Shown one piece after another: positions 1 to 11,650 of a DNA stretch of 64,000 nt (position 1 is the stretch's first letter; the number at the start of each line of letters is the position of its first letter). Made by a program: the position numbers and the translations under genes. The stretch is from Aspidapion aeneum (taxonomy: Eukaryota > Arthropoda > Insecta > Coleoptera > Brentidae). The stretch is taken from positions 83,602,955 to 83,666,954 of the forward strand of contig OY755039.1 of the NCBI GenBank assembly GCA_963576565.1, written 5' to 3'. The notes under the pieces were generated by a model that saw only the letters and a list, made by a program, of their open reading frames with translations, had not been told where the DNA came from and did not search any database.

Positions 1-1230
1 TTTGGTTTGCCTTTTTCGGGTTTCGTTATCTCTAAATAAACTTACGATACTTATCTGTTTTCATTCATTTATATATTACGGTCGATCATTTTTCTTATAT
101 CTATATCTGTCCGGTTGAGAATCTAAAATTGTGTGTTTTGGAGGGCAGTTATGTTAGCTCCCGCTAAATTTCGCGGTTGTTTTTAATTTTAAAACCACAC
201 AATTGGATGACGGACAGAGTACATTTTTCGCGCATTGGACATGCGCACCAAGAATCAGTGAGATCCTTTTCTACCGCCTCGAGAAAATGACGTGTTAATT
301 TACTTTCTCCAACTTTTACAAATTTCTACACTTGAAAGTGCTCGATTTTGGTGTACTGAAGCATAGAACTAGAAACTTCAGCCCTTCAGCTACGTGGTTC
401 CATCATTAGGTCCAGAAAGGGGCCCCTGGAACGTGGAGAAATTGGCTGCAAACTGGTGAGTGCTTTGTTTCTGATTTCCGTTATGTGGTAACAGCAATTA
501 ACTATGGACCTTTTGATTATTTCGTGATTTCGTATCAATATATTTATGTTTGTTCGCGCTTTCATTTAATAAAATACATACAGTCCATTGCAGTTATCGT
601 TTTTCTAACTGCGGGCAAACAGTCCGTGCAATCGTAGGATTCTTGTTAAAAAAAGTCTTAGATTGTAGTACCACCCCTGAGGGGTGGTTTAAAGTTTGAA
701 AAACAATAGAAATAATCCATGATTGACAAAAAACTTATATACAAAAATATTCAAAACTAAATAATACATAAATAAATTAAAACTAAATCTGTAGATGCAT
801 TACCGCATTAAATACGTATCAATATTTAAATACTGTAAAAAGCACAAGATATATTAGAATCCCTTTTCAATTATACATTCCCAAAACAATCGACCATCGG
901 TTTAATCGTCGCTAACTTGTCTAAAAAATTAACATGTAAAATATAGCGGACAGCTGACACTGACTTACACCGTTTTTATTCGACATTTCCTATTGACATT
1001 TCGAGGTTTAAATATGGCTACCATTTGTAAACCAAAATATTTTATTCTTTTTATTTATTTATAACCTTTGTGTGGAAATAATGTCTTTGTTACAACGAAA
1101 AAAGATGACCCATATCGCAACGTATTTATGAACAATTTATATAAATATTAAAAACTATTGCATTCACGGCAAAAATAAGTTAAACCTTCAACCAAAATGT
1201 AGACTGTTAAACCTAGCATTCTAGCATTTA
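1..1230. other. AT-rich sequence without a recognisable gene
   Basis: I see no coding region with a recognisable family or a long open frame in this stretch. The only local structure is a short palindrome at 670-688 with two 9-bp arms (ACCACCCCT and its complement) around one base, which could fold as a hairpin but has no obvious role. Confidence 0.5.
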
Positions 1231-1526
1231 GCACTGTCATTGAGTAAATAACCCATATAGAGGAGCCACCGGCGAGCTTTACCATATTAAGGGGAGATGG
1301 CGCTGAAATAAATTCGTCTGGTACGCAATATTCACAGACAACTACTATGATATAATGGCATTTGTATGATAGACATGAGCCTCGGAACTCGCATATGTAA
1401 CTAAATCGTACTAGCAGTCCCTGACTATTGCGTACCAGACGAATTTATTTCAGCGCCATCTGCCCCTCAGTATGGTAGAGCTCGCCGGTGGCTCCTCTAT
1501 ATGGGTTATTTACTCAATGGCACTGT
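1231..1526. mobile_element. Palindromic MITE with 7-bp target duplication
   Basis: The element spans 1238-1519 (282 bp). Its ends are near-perfect inverted repeats of about 100 bp that begin CATTGAGTAAATAACCC and contain GAGGAGCCACCGG on both arms. It is flanked by a direct 7-bp duplication, GCACTGT, at 1231-1237 and 1520-1526. It has no coding capacity, so it must have been moved in trans by an autonomous relative. The superfamily is not assigned, because a 7-bp duplication is unusual; an 8-bp type with one changed base is an alternative. Confidence 0.85.
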
Positions 1527-2474
1527 AGACCCTTTAGTAAATACTGATATTAAAGCATAGTACATCAGTTGAAACAGAAAAACGACGTTAAAAAATAAAC
1601 TTTTTGCCTATAAATATGTTGCTGATCTGGTTTAACTGATGAGTTATGGAGTTCTACGACCCAGCAAGTTTTAAAAGAGAATAACTTGTATACTGGTGTT
1701 TATAATGTAGCTCTTCACCTTGCCTCCTAAACGAATTATGATAATTAAACTATACTTTTGTCCTTGGGATAAAACCATTTTGCTTTTAAGCGCTCTGTTA
1801 ATGTTTAACAGTACTTTTTAGGAAAAATGTCATGACAACGCAACTGTTTTTAATTTTGTATTGAAATGTAAATTTCATCGAATAAAACCGGCAATCAAGC
1901 AAACTTGATCTTATTGTTCAGTCGTCTTTTAACCTCCCTTTCAAAAGGTTAAAACAATAGCTATTTTGATGGTACACTAAAAACATAGGATAAAAAACAA
2001 AAGCCGAAAAAAATGTACGTTTTTTTTGGCCCATCATGTTATTTAAAATTACATTTCTGTTTAATATTACAATTATTGATGTGCACACTATGTTCTTCAA
2101 AATAAATATTCAAGTCTACACCAGGGAGAATATAGACTTTCATAAATTACAAATAATTTCTTCCAGAGAAATATATTTTCTGTCGGGTTTGGTTTCAAAC
2201 TGAGAAAATAATTTTTTTAAGAACATTGAAACAAAAATAAATATCAATTTAAACAGTTATTTATCATTGCTCATACGATAAGCAGAAGTGTACAAAAACA
2301 AACTTTACATTTTGTTTTGGTGTTGAAGGTGAAATTTCTCTGAATTATTGATATTCCTTATTTTGCATTTTTCCTTGAACCTAAGGCAAACAGTTTCAGT
2401 AGTACTTCGTACTCTTTAAGGTAATATTAAATAAATTACGGTTGTGAAACATAAACCATTTATATGTATTAAGT
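1527..2474. other. No gene recognised
   Basis: AT-rich sequence with scattered short open frames and no recognisable protein family. A 60-residue minus-strand frame at 1918-2100 has no features that would support it as a gene. Confidence 0.5.
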
Positions 2475-3455
2475 ATGGATAGAGCATCACGTCATCTGAC
2501 TGAAAATGAAGCGGTCCAAGCTATAACTTTAGTAGGAGAGGGTTGAAGTTACCGTTATGTGGCTGACGTTTTAGGCTTTTAGGCGGTTATAAGAGCAGTG
2601 CAGCGTTTTCAAGAGACCGGAACTTACACAAGAAGACCAGGACAAGGACGACATAGAGCTACTTCTCAAAGTGATGATAATTTTTTGTGCCTCAATGTTC
2701 TAAGAAACAGAACATCTACCAGCCGTAACTTAAACGATTTGATTAGGGAAGTACGCCATGTCAATATTTCCGATCGTACAGTTAGAAAACGCCTCCATAA
2801 AGCGAATTTATGTAACAGAAGGCCCGCAGGTGGACCTCTCCTCACCAGACAACACAGTGTCAGTCGTTTAAGATTTGCAAGACAATACTCGGGATGGAAT
2901 ATAGATGACTGGAGGCGCGTCCTGTTTATAGACGAGACGAGAATTGGATTGCATTAACCAGACGATTATTCTAGAGTCTGGAGAAGAGACGGTGAACGAT
3001 TTGCTCAAGCATGCATATCTCCAAGGGAGCCATTTCCTGGAGGAAGTCTTATGTTTTGGGGAGGCATCGCCCACGATGCCAGTAAACTGCACGCAGATAT
3101 GTGTTGGAGATCCTTGAATAACATGTAGTTTTATTTGCGCCATTCATAGAGAGAATTTCTTACTAATGCATGGTAATGCTGCGCCTCACGTGGCTTTGGA
3201 TGTTATACAATACTTTAATGACGTGGGAATTACCACTTTAGTCTGGCGTCCACGCAGCCTCGACATATCTGGGACATGTTAAAAAGACGTGTTCGGCGAA
3301 GAAATTCTCCTCCCCGAACATTAACTGAACTGAAGCAGCCTGCGCGTAAGGAGTGGGTAAATATTCCATAGGCAAGTTTTCAAAATTTGATAAGAGGAAT
3401 GCCGCGAAGACTTCAAGCGGTTATTGCAGCTAGAGCGCAGCTCACGAGAAAGACC
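2475..3455 (+). pseudogene. Decayed Tc1/mariner-superfamily transposase
   Basis: A DDE transposase of the Tc1 type, which would excise and insert its element by cut-and-paste at TA sites. Translation starts at the ATG at 2475. The first part reads as a helix-turn-helix region interrupted by two stops. It is followed by an open stretch (2598-2957) with a GTYTRRPGQGR hinge and LFIDET, the motif around the first catalytic Asp. Downstream fragments in shifted frames give RVWRRDGERF, SLMFWGGI, and a HGNAAPH block where Tc1 families carry the second Asp region. The C-terminal piece, around 3387-3455, ends in a typical PRRLQAVI motif. Several stops and frameshifts make it a fossil. Terminal inverted repeats were not located. 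Confidence 0.85.
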
Positions 3456-3779
3456 GGCCCGGTCGCGGAAATATCACGTGACCGTAGGAGGTTCACAAAA
3501 AACGCCTCACGGCCCGCTGTCATTATAAAACATGTGTGTTTTCAGTTTTGGTACGTTTGTTTACTTCGATTTTTTTTAATTCGGGCACGAATTTTATGTG
3601 AATTTTATCAAAGTAATTAAAATAACGCAGCCCACGAAAAAGACTGTAGTGGGCTGTGTTAAAATAATTAATGGCTAATGAGTAAATTATAAAGAAAATA
3701 CCTATAAGATAAACAATGCCTCGAACGAGTAATTAGTGTTGTTCCTTGTCGGTCCAACTATAAAACTGAAACTTAATAT

Positions 3780-4500
3780 GTTGCAAACGGGAAAGAAGTG
3801 GTACATCCTTAGTGACATTTTCGATAGAGAGAGTGAAAAATGTGTTCAGTTGTCATTTCTTATTGAACAATTAGGTCTCTTGAAAAGGTAACCTGGGAAT
3901 CGAAGATATTGTGGATACACTTTAATGTTGGCTTCACCTTTGTTTATCCAGTCATCCAGTGAATACACGTCAATTTACAATTCTAAGGTAATATGTCTTC
4001 CGCACCCTCGCAATATTAAAAAACTGATTTGTAAAATATTGTTAACAGATAGTAATCTCTCTGGTAGTGTGAAATATTTAAAAAGTAAGATACAGCTTTT
4101 AAAAGAACATGAGTTGGTAGTTAACTTACACTTTAATTAAATATATATTAAACTTTGTGCTGGGTAATTTTTCAAAAAATTATTGACGACCACTACATTC
4201 AGTTCATTGAGTGTGGAAACCATCTCACTTATTCACAAAATTACTTGTTTCTTTTTAATAAATTATTGTGAAATGTTTTATATTGAAAATTTTTCTTCAG
4301 ATAACTCTAGCGAGTGTTTTTGTGGAGAAAAACTATTGTCAAAGCTTGAAAAAATTAGTTTAAGGGCATGTAAAGGTTTTTAAAATAATTTTATTAAAAA
4401 GCACAATGATTTAGTGTCTGCTAATAAATCTTTGAATAAGAACTCAGACAAAGATGATGACATTCAAAGAAAAATTAAAAAACTAAAAGCTTAGGTTTGA
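3780..4500 (+). pseudogene. P-element / THAP9-like transposase remnant
   Basis: Two adjacent open pieces (3925-4140 and 4183-4383) together resemble the middle of a P/THAP9-like transposase. The first has a conserved-looking LPHPRNI block and then ELVVNLHF followed by a stop and IYIK, where intact family members carry a DEI sequence. The second contains a Cys-rich segment. A further short piece to about 4490 is Lys-rich. Several stops interrupt the reading. The assignment rests on my memory of family motifs; a fragment of another THAP-associated transposon is possible. Confidence 0.5.
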
Positions 4501-5214
4501 TATGTCCAATTTTGAAAGACTTTTTGTATAATTTTTTATTTTATAGATTCAGTTCTTTTATCCATAATAAACACATATATCAGCAAAATATTTTTTACAA
4601 TTTTTGTCTATAAAAGAACAAAAATTTTTTGTTAATTTATTTAAATTGTGTAAAAACATATAATATATTAAGCAATACAATAAGAATCCTGGGACTCCTA
4701 AGATCACGTGACTGCCGACTTGCTTATAACGCGCCATGGCCGGTCTTTATCGTTGGCTGCGAGCTAGAGGTGGCAACACACGATATTAATAATGCATTAT
4801 GATTGTTCTTGGGGGTATTGTTTTATTTTTGTATCGAAGTTAAAGTTACACTAAAAATTGAACTTTTTCAGAAAAATTTATTTAGTTAGTTAAATCCTGT
4901 TTTGTTGAATAGAATATAATTCACAATGTTAATTATTTTATTGTTTTTATTTCTTAAGAAAAAAATTAATCTCTACAAGCCAAGTGGTACGATAATTTTG
5001 TCCAGGAGTGTATTTGAATTGCCTTTAAGAAATAAGTGGACAAATAGATAAAAAGAATATTAATTAAATTGAATAAAATTTCAAAAACCGTATTGTTACA
5101 ATTTCAATAGTTAGGACGTTTAGGATATATGTTCATATTAAGTTTTTTTCTTTTTACAAAATCAACCCAGCAATTAGCTTATTATGACATACTTTGTATT
5201 GGATCCATTGTTTG
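4501..5214. other. No gene recognised
   Basis: Very AT-rich sequence with no convincing open frame. A short segment around 4700-4770, read in reverse, loosely resembles the end of the Tc1 remnant near 3430-3490, but the match is too weak to call. Confidence 0.4.
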
Positions 5215-6275
5215 AAACTCGTAGACAATGACTGTGTAGAAATATAATTTCGGACTTCCATTGTCTTTATTTATTTTAAAACACGACGTTTCGGTTAGTA
5301 AGTATCTCTAACCGTTATCAAGTGTAAACTAAACAATCTAGTCTCTAGGCTACTACTTATACTACTTGGTGTGCAGTCAGGTGTGACGGCCCGCCCCCTT
5401 TTTAATCCTAAGAAGTATGTCCGTGCTTGGTTGACTGAAAACTTCTTTATTTTGCATTATAAACGCAGCTTCAATAAACTTTTGTTTTCGCCAATGCGAC
5501 TCCTTATGCAAAACTTTAGCTTCTGACCACTGAATCCTGTGATCATTTGACCATGCATTTTCCGCTAAACCGGATTTTTCAATATCCCCTAATTGGGTAC
5601 TTTTTAGATGTTCATTTACTCTAACCTGAAGAGGGCGTTTCGTTTCACGTACATATGATTTACCACACTCACACAGGATTTGGTAAATACATTCCTTATT
5701 ATTTGAGGGATTGTCTGGTTTTGTTTTAGTTACTAAACTTCTTGTCGTATTTCCCGAACAAAATACTGTTTTTATATTATAGTGTTTAGCTATTCGTCTT
5801 ATGCTTTCTGAAATCCCTTGAACATATGGAATGTTCATAACACTTAACGGATTAATATTTTGAGAATTCAGTATATTTAGTTCATTTTTAATTTTAAATA
5901 TCCTTGAGTTTATTAATTTCTCTGAATAACCATTCTGTTGTAAGTCCTTTTTAATGTTGTTAATTTCTGTGGTTAATTCTTCATCATTACTACAAATATT
6001 TACGGCTCTTAAATACAAACTTCTAATAACTCCTTGTTTTGTAGCAACAGAATGATTAGACTTGAAATTTAAGTACTGTCCCGTGCGAGTAGGTTTCCTA
6101 TAACAGTGGTTTGAATGTTTCTGTCTAATCGTTTGACAAGAACATCCAAAAAAGGTAAGGCCGATTTTTTTTCAATTTCCATGGTGCATTTGATTGTTGG
6201 TCAAATACCGTTTAAATAGTGTAGGAAATTCTGTAGTTCGTCATCATTTTCCGGCCATATATTTTGTAATGGATG
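5215..6275 (-). pseudogene. 5'-truncated Penelope-like element (GIY-YIG end)
   Basis: The 213-residue frame at 5377-6018 matches the C-terminal part of Penelope-like retroelements. It carries the linker with IPYVQGISE and KTVF, a CCHH-like CECG segment, and a GIY-YIG-type endonuclease region with SYVRETKRPLQVR and NEH, which would nick the target for reverse transcription. Upstream, in shifted frames to about 6275, are pieces of the RT thumb (WPENDDELQNFL, PFLDVLVKR and YRKPTRTGQY). The catalytic RT core is missing, so this is a dead 5'-truncated copy with at least one frameshift. Residues normally forming GIY read SYV, which is itself degenerate. Confidence 0.85.
5284..5323 (-). other. Stem-loop resembling a degenerate hammerhead ribozyme
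   Basis: On the minus strand TTGATAA is followed by a stem (GGTTAG / CTAACC) and then GAAACGTC. This is the order of hammerhead core, stem II and GAAAC-GUC cleavage site known from Penelope-like elements. It lies just 3' of the endonuclease frame, where such ribozymes occur. Core positions differ from the CTGATGA consensus, so activity is doubtful. Confidence 0.35.
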
Positions 6276-6596
6276 TTACTAAATAACACCCGGTATATTA
6301 ATTCCTCATAGACCTTGATGCAAGAAAATAAAAAGCGGCTATCTAAAATGCAATCTCTTTCTTTAGACTTTGAACCCCATCCTGCCTCCATCCTTCTCGT
6401 TTCAGGCAGCTCGAGAAGAGATATGGGAGAGATATAGATTACCCAACCGTCCTGCGCTAACATCGAGATTTTTTGGACGTCCATTTTTACATTAAGAAAC
6501 GTCAGTGCTGGCAGCCTATAGTCCATTCATTTATAACTGGGAGATAATCAAATACTTTAACTAAATTTTTCTTAAAATATAAAAAAAAAATTTAGT

Positions 6597-7560
6597 TTAG
6601 TTTGATTAGCTTTCGTTAGGTTAGGTTTTTAAAAGTTTCTATTTTCATGTGGTTAGAAATCATGTGAAAATCATTTAAATCATTAAAATTGATTAATAAC
6701 ACAACAACATCTGTGGTCGTAGTTGCCGGTGTAAGACAATGAACACTGAACTTTGCAGGTATAGTTAATGGAAGAGTATTCTTTAGACAAAGAATTTCAA
6801 AATCTTGAGTAATATTAGTACCAATACTTTTAAACTGCTCCATAATTTTCATATTAACAAACATATAACCTCAAAATCAAACTAATAAACAACGTGAATC
6901 CAATTTAAGGTTCAAATGTGCACTAATAAGTAAACCCCTGCGCTGCGTAATTCAATACAAATCCGTGCCTTGTTCGAGCCTCGGTGCTTTAAAATCAACA
7001 CGCATTTGTAACCAAATAAGTTGCAACATTTCCGTGTCTATTTCAAAACAGCGCAGCCGTGAAATCAGCACGGAAACGTAAATACGCGGCCGGACTGGGA
7101 TAAAAATATTGAACAATTTGCATAATTGTAAGATTTTTAGTTTTACTCTTTATAACTTTTGTTAAAATATCTTATTTATTTAATTTATTTGGGTCATTTT
7201 GCATAAGCCCTGTAAGAGCTTAGTGTAAGCGGTTTCTATAATCGAGAGATCGATGGTCATTTTCGTCACATTGATTTTTTGACTGCTTTAATAACTAAAA
7301 ATTAAAGTATTTGTCGCTAGGCGATCTTGTAGTAGGCAAGAAAGTAAATAATTTTTTAGAATTTGTTTCGTTCCCTGGAGATGACATATCTTAGGTTTTC
7401 TTGGATATAGGGAATGGAATGAGAACCAATTTACCTTATGGCGACGCTTCGACCTTTATTTGGTCTTTTTCAAGCCTTACGAACAACAAGCTTTGTTTAC
7501 AATTTCAAAAATTGAAAATGTGTAAAAATAAGGAGAGTAAACGTATAATAACTATTTTAC
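6597..7560. mobile_element. Partial foldback element copy A plus shared flank
   Basis: Positions 6597-7094 match the right half of the foldback element at 17591-18483, ending in the same GCGGCCGGA terminus. The next 466 bp (7095-7560) match 18484-18957 almost base for base. The left arm is absent. An 82-residue minus frame (6616-6864) recurs in the other copies with substitutions and small indels; I see no family in it and do not call it a gene. Confidence 0.75.
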
Positions 7561-7641
7561 TCTCCTTATTTTTATACATTTTCAATTTTCAAAAGTAAAT
7601 AAAACTTGTTGTTCGTAAGGCTTGAAAAAGGCCAAATAAAG
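7441..7641. repeat. Long hairpin split by the BEL insertion
   Basis: Positions 7441-7541 and 7557-7641 form inverted arms of roughly 85-100 bp (both contain CTTACGAACAACAAG or its complement) around a loop near 7542-7556. The right arm continues past the retrotransposon at 14978 (TTCGAAACGTCG, complementary to the CGACGCTTCGA-type start of the left arm). The BEL element therefore landed inside this arm. The GAAACGTCGTG tail resembles the Penelope-type terminus at 5284-5323. Confidence 0.7.
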
Positions 7642-8403
7642 TGGTCGGTCGAGACGTCTTTCGCATGAAAAAGTCAACAAACCAACCGAACTGTAGCAAT
7701 AGGGATCTCCAGTCCAATAGTTCCCACTCTTAGGTTACACTTTTGTGTTTTTAGTTAGGAATAGTAGCATAGGGAATAAGTAAAAAATGTAAAGAAACGC
7801 AGCTCAAAAACACTTTGACTTACCCTTGGATGAAAGGAACTTGGTACATGGACAACTGCACAGTCGAATCCAAATAATTCCAATCAAAGTAGTAGCAGTA
7901 GCACATCAAAGCAATCCATAAAATGTTTATACACGACCGCGGTCTTAAAAAACACGCATGTGATTTCACTTGGCGATCAATATATATCACTGGTATGGAG
8001 AGTACCCCAAATATTCGCATGAGATCCGTATAGCAAGACGGACGTTGGAGCACTGCTGTATGTAGCAATATAGCAGTAAAAAGGTATGTATAAAATTAGG
8101 AAAAAAACTTAAATTAAAAAAGGATGGAAAATGGATATACTCAAGGTAGAAAAAAAAGCAAAAATAATAAAGTAAAGTCAATGCATTCTTGAGCATATAA
8201 TTCACCGCGCAAATTCAAATTTTTACCCTTTTTGTAGGCAAGGCATATCTTAGTAACTAAATTAGGTTAAACCAAGAAATAAAGTAACTTTAAGTATAAA
8301 GTTTTAGCATAACTCTAGCAAAAAAAAAGAAAATAAAAAGCATTCTAATTTAGATAAATGTCTCTAAATTTTATATCTTAAAACTAAACGCCGGGACGAA
8401 GCA
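7642..8403 (-). repeat. BEL 3' LTR (left in the window)
   Basis: A 762-bp LTR from TGGTCGG to GAAGCA. On the element's strand it starts TGCTTCG and ends CCGACCA. Open frames inside it (82 and 72 residues) recur identically in the other LTR and are not genes. Confidence 0.93.
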
Positions 8404-8416
8404 TTCCGGCCCCCCT
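8404..8416 (-). promoter_or_regulatory. BEL polypurine tract
   Basis: On the minus strand the bases just before the 3' LTR read AGGGGGGCCGGAA, a purine-rich tract in the position where plus-strand DNA synthesis is primed. Confidence 0.7.
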
Positions 8417-8446
8417 GAAAATACCCAGGGTATGGTATTTTCTGAA

Positions 8447-11400
8447 CTAAGCATTAGGGAGAGGGCACAATTTCACCAAAGGCCTCTTCAATAAACCTTT
8501 GGAGGTTTTAACTGTAGCAACTCTTACTACATTATCAGTACCAGGGTGCAATCCTACTACTCGTCCCAATACCCAATTTAAGGGAGTGGTTTGATCATCT
8601 TTGATCAAAACCATCGTATCAATCGCAATGGGATCAATTTTGTCTTGATTCACCTTAGCGTGCTGTTGCAATGTATGTAAGTAATCTCTGTGCCATCTAC
8701 GCCAAAAATCGCGATGCAGTTTTTGCAGCAACTGACACCGAGAAAGCCTATTTAAAGGCACTTGGTCAAAATCGAGGTCTGGAACAGTCGTAAGTGGTTC
8801 CAGGCTAAGGAAATGACCGGGCGTCAGTGCAGTCAAATCATTTGGATCTGTGCTGACTGGACACAAAGGCCTAGAGTTGAGGATAGCTTCTACTTGCGTA
8901 ACCACAGTATAAAGCTCCTCAAAAGTAAGCACCTGTTCTCCAATTACTCGTAGTAAATGAGACTTTGCACTTTTGATGTTACTTTCCCACAAACCGCCCA
9001 TGTGGGGTGCGGATGGAGGGTTGAAGTGCCAACGAATTGATTCGCGATTAGCAACTTCAGCAAACATCTCGTTAAGCATTTTAGCAGAAATCGTAAAATT
9101 TGACGCGTTATCCGAGTAGACTACTTCCACGCGTCCTCTTCTGGCCATAAAACGTCGGAATGCTGCCATAAAAGCGTCTGCCGATAAGTCTGACACAATT
9201 TCTAAGTGTACCGCCTTCGTACAACCGCAAATAAATAGAACGACATAAGCCTTAAGTCGTTTTGCACCGCGCATGCGGCTCATTGTAATAGCAAAACTTC
9301 CCGTAAGATCAACGCCAACGTGTTGAAAAGCTTTTGCTTGTGAAACGCGAAATTTTGGCAAATTACCAACAGGGGGTTGATAATTACTGGGGCGCGTGCG
9401 CCAGCATGTAGAACAACGCGAAATTATTTTTCCTATATGCCTTTTAGCTGCAAAAATCCAATAATTTTGAAAAAGTAAAAATAAAGTCGTGTTTATGCCG
9501 GTATGCATATGTTTCTCGTGAGTATGCGCAATCAATAACTTTGTAAATTGAGAATCACCGGGTAAAAGTATAGGAAATTTTTTGTCATAATCTAATTCCG
9601 AATTGCATAATCTTCCGCCAATGCGTAAAATATTAGTTTGATCCAAAAACGGATTTAATTTTCTAAAAACCTTTGGCAACGGTTTATTATCGACGAGTAA
9701 AGAAATCTCGTTTTGAAAATATTTATTTTGCACGTGTTTTATAAGCACAAATATTGCATTTTGTAACTCATATTGTATTAACCACGTAGAATTAATAATA
9801 ATTTTCTCATTATTAAATTTACGCGCGCGAAGATTGTGAATAAAACGTAGTATAAAAGCAACAAGTCTAATTAAACGCAAAAAATTTGAAAATTTGTTAA
9901 GCAGACAATCCAAAAAATTTGGTTCAATTGTTGCAGCAAACACCAATTTTCGCTCCTCTTCCAGAGCTTCTTTGGGTGTTGTAATATTATTTTTAGTAAA
10001 ATCCCATGTCTCTTGTGGCTTACAAAGGAACTCGGGTCCTTGCCACCAAAGGGAACAATTAATTAAATCTGCAGGCAATAGACCACGTGACCCGGGGTCC
10101 GCGGCATTTAATTCAGAAGGAACATGGTTCCAATCGCAAGGCTGAATTTTTTCTTGTATGTATGTGACTCGGTTGGATACAAAAGTGCGCCACGCATGTG
10201 GTGATCCTTTGATCCAAGAGAGCGCTACCATACTATCCGTAAAAGCAATAGTATTTTGAAAAGCAATTTTATTAGCAAAAGTATTTTGAATAAATTGAAT
10301 GAGTTTAGCTAGCAAAACTGCCGCACAGAGCTCCAAACGGGGAATACTGATTCTTTTTATGGGAGCGACTTTCGATTTTGCGCACACAAAATACGTTTTA
10401 ATATCTCCGTTTTGATAAACAATACGAAAATAAACCGCCGCACACATACCGCGCTCGGATGCATCGCTAAATCCAACAATTTGACAAAATTGAAAATTAG
10501 AGAGATCAATCATTCTTGGGATATAAAAATCAGAAAATAATTTGAGTTCTTCCTCGAATTTTTTCCACTTGGAAATTATTTCCGAGGGTGCTAACTGATC
10601 CCAATCTAACTTTATAAACCATAAGTACTGGATTAAATTTTTTGCAAAAAACGTAACCGGTGTAAGAAAACCTAAAGGGTCAAAGCATTTCGCAAGGGTA
10701 CTAAGCAAATTACGCTTAGTGCAAATTTTTGTATTATAATTAAAAGAATAAAAAAAGTTATCACTTTGAGGGTTCCACCTCAAGCCTAAAATTTTTAGAG
10801 AGTTTGCATCCTCTCGATCCAAAGAAAAGTCTTTGGTTTGTATGTGGGTTGCAGGCAAGTCTGCAAGCAATTTGGGTTCGTTTGATGCCCATTTTTTCAG
10901 TTCAAATCCACCTCGCCCTAATAACTCAATTAATTGATTTTTCATAAGCATGATTTGATCAAAATCATTGCAACTTACTACGCAGTCGTCTATATAGACG
11001 CTGTCCTTTAAAATCGCAGAAGCCAACGGTAAGTCTTGATAATCATCGGCTAATTTAAGCAAGGTTCGAATTGCTAAATATGGAGAACAGTTTACCCCGA
11101 AAGTCAAAGTTTTTAATTCGTAATCTTGCACCGATTCTTCAGAATTAAAACGCCATAAAATTCGTTGGTATTTATGTTGATTTTCCTCCACATTTATCAT
11201 TCTGTACATTTTAGAAATATCGCTAACAAAACAATATTTATGTAGCCGAAAATTGAGCAAAATTTTAACTAAATCTCCTTGTAGTTTAGGGCCCGTGTGA
11301 AGGGCTTGATTTAGGCTAGGCTTATTTAAAGAATGACTCGATGCGTCAAAGACAGGACGAACAGGCGTGCTACTCGAGCTTTCTTTTATAACCGCATGGT

Positions 11401-11650
11401 GAGCAATATAAAAATATTCATGAATTTCTGAGTTATTAGGGGGTGAAACTGCACGCATGTGACCCATATCCAAGTATTCTTGCATTACTTGTGAGTAAGA
11501 AGTAAATAATTTTTAATCATTTAGCAAACGTTTTTCAAGCGAGTACAACCGACGCAAAGCAAGGGTTCGGGTATCGCCGAAATCAACGGGATTGATTTTA
11601 AAAGGTAACGAAACGGTGTATCTACCGTCCACATCGCGTATAGTAGTTTT
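8447..11650 (-). pseudogene. BEL pol: RT, RNase H, integrase
   Basis: The frame 11485-8447 encodes 1,012 residues. The RT has its YIDD catalytic box at residues 164-167. RNase H follows with FSDASERG near 339 and a TDS box near 416. An HHCC zinc domain lies at about 655-695, and the integrase catalytic core has VGVDLTG (D about 725), YSDNASN (D about 791) and GLWESN (E about 834). Upstream, 11650-11486 continues the same frame from gag and contains GRYTVSLPF, the usual start of BEL pol, but a TAA at 11513-11515 cuts it before RT. Together with the TAA ending gag, RT could be made only by readthrough or from the internal ATG at 11485. Confidence 0.92.

Noticed and set aside
4700..4770. Possible inverted end of the Tc1 element
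   Set aside because: Resemblance to 3430-3490 is partial and has gaps; not enough to define a TIR.
6212..6526. 104-residue minus frame
   Set aside because: Its C-terminal part overlaps the Penelope RT remnant in another frame, and the rest has no recognisable features.
7820..8205. 82- and 72-residue minus frames, repeated at 14389-14774
   Set aside because: They lie wholly inside the BEL LTRs, overlap each other and have no domains.
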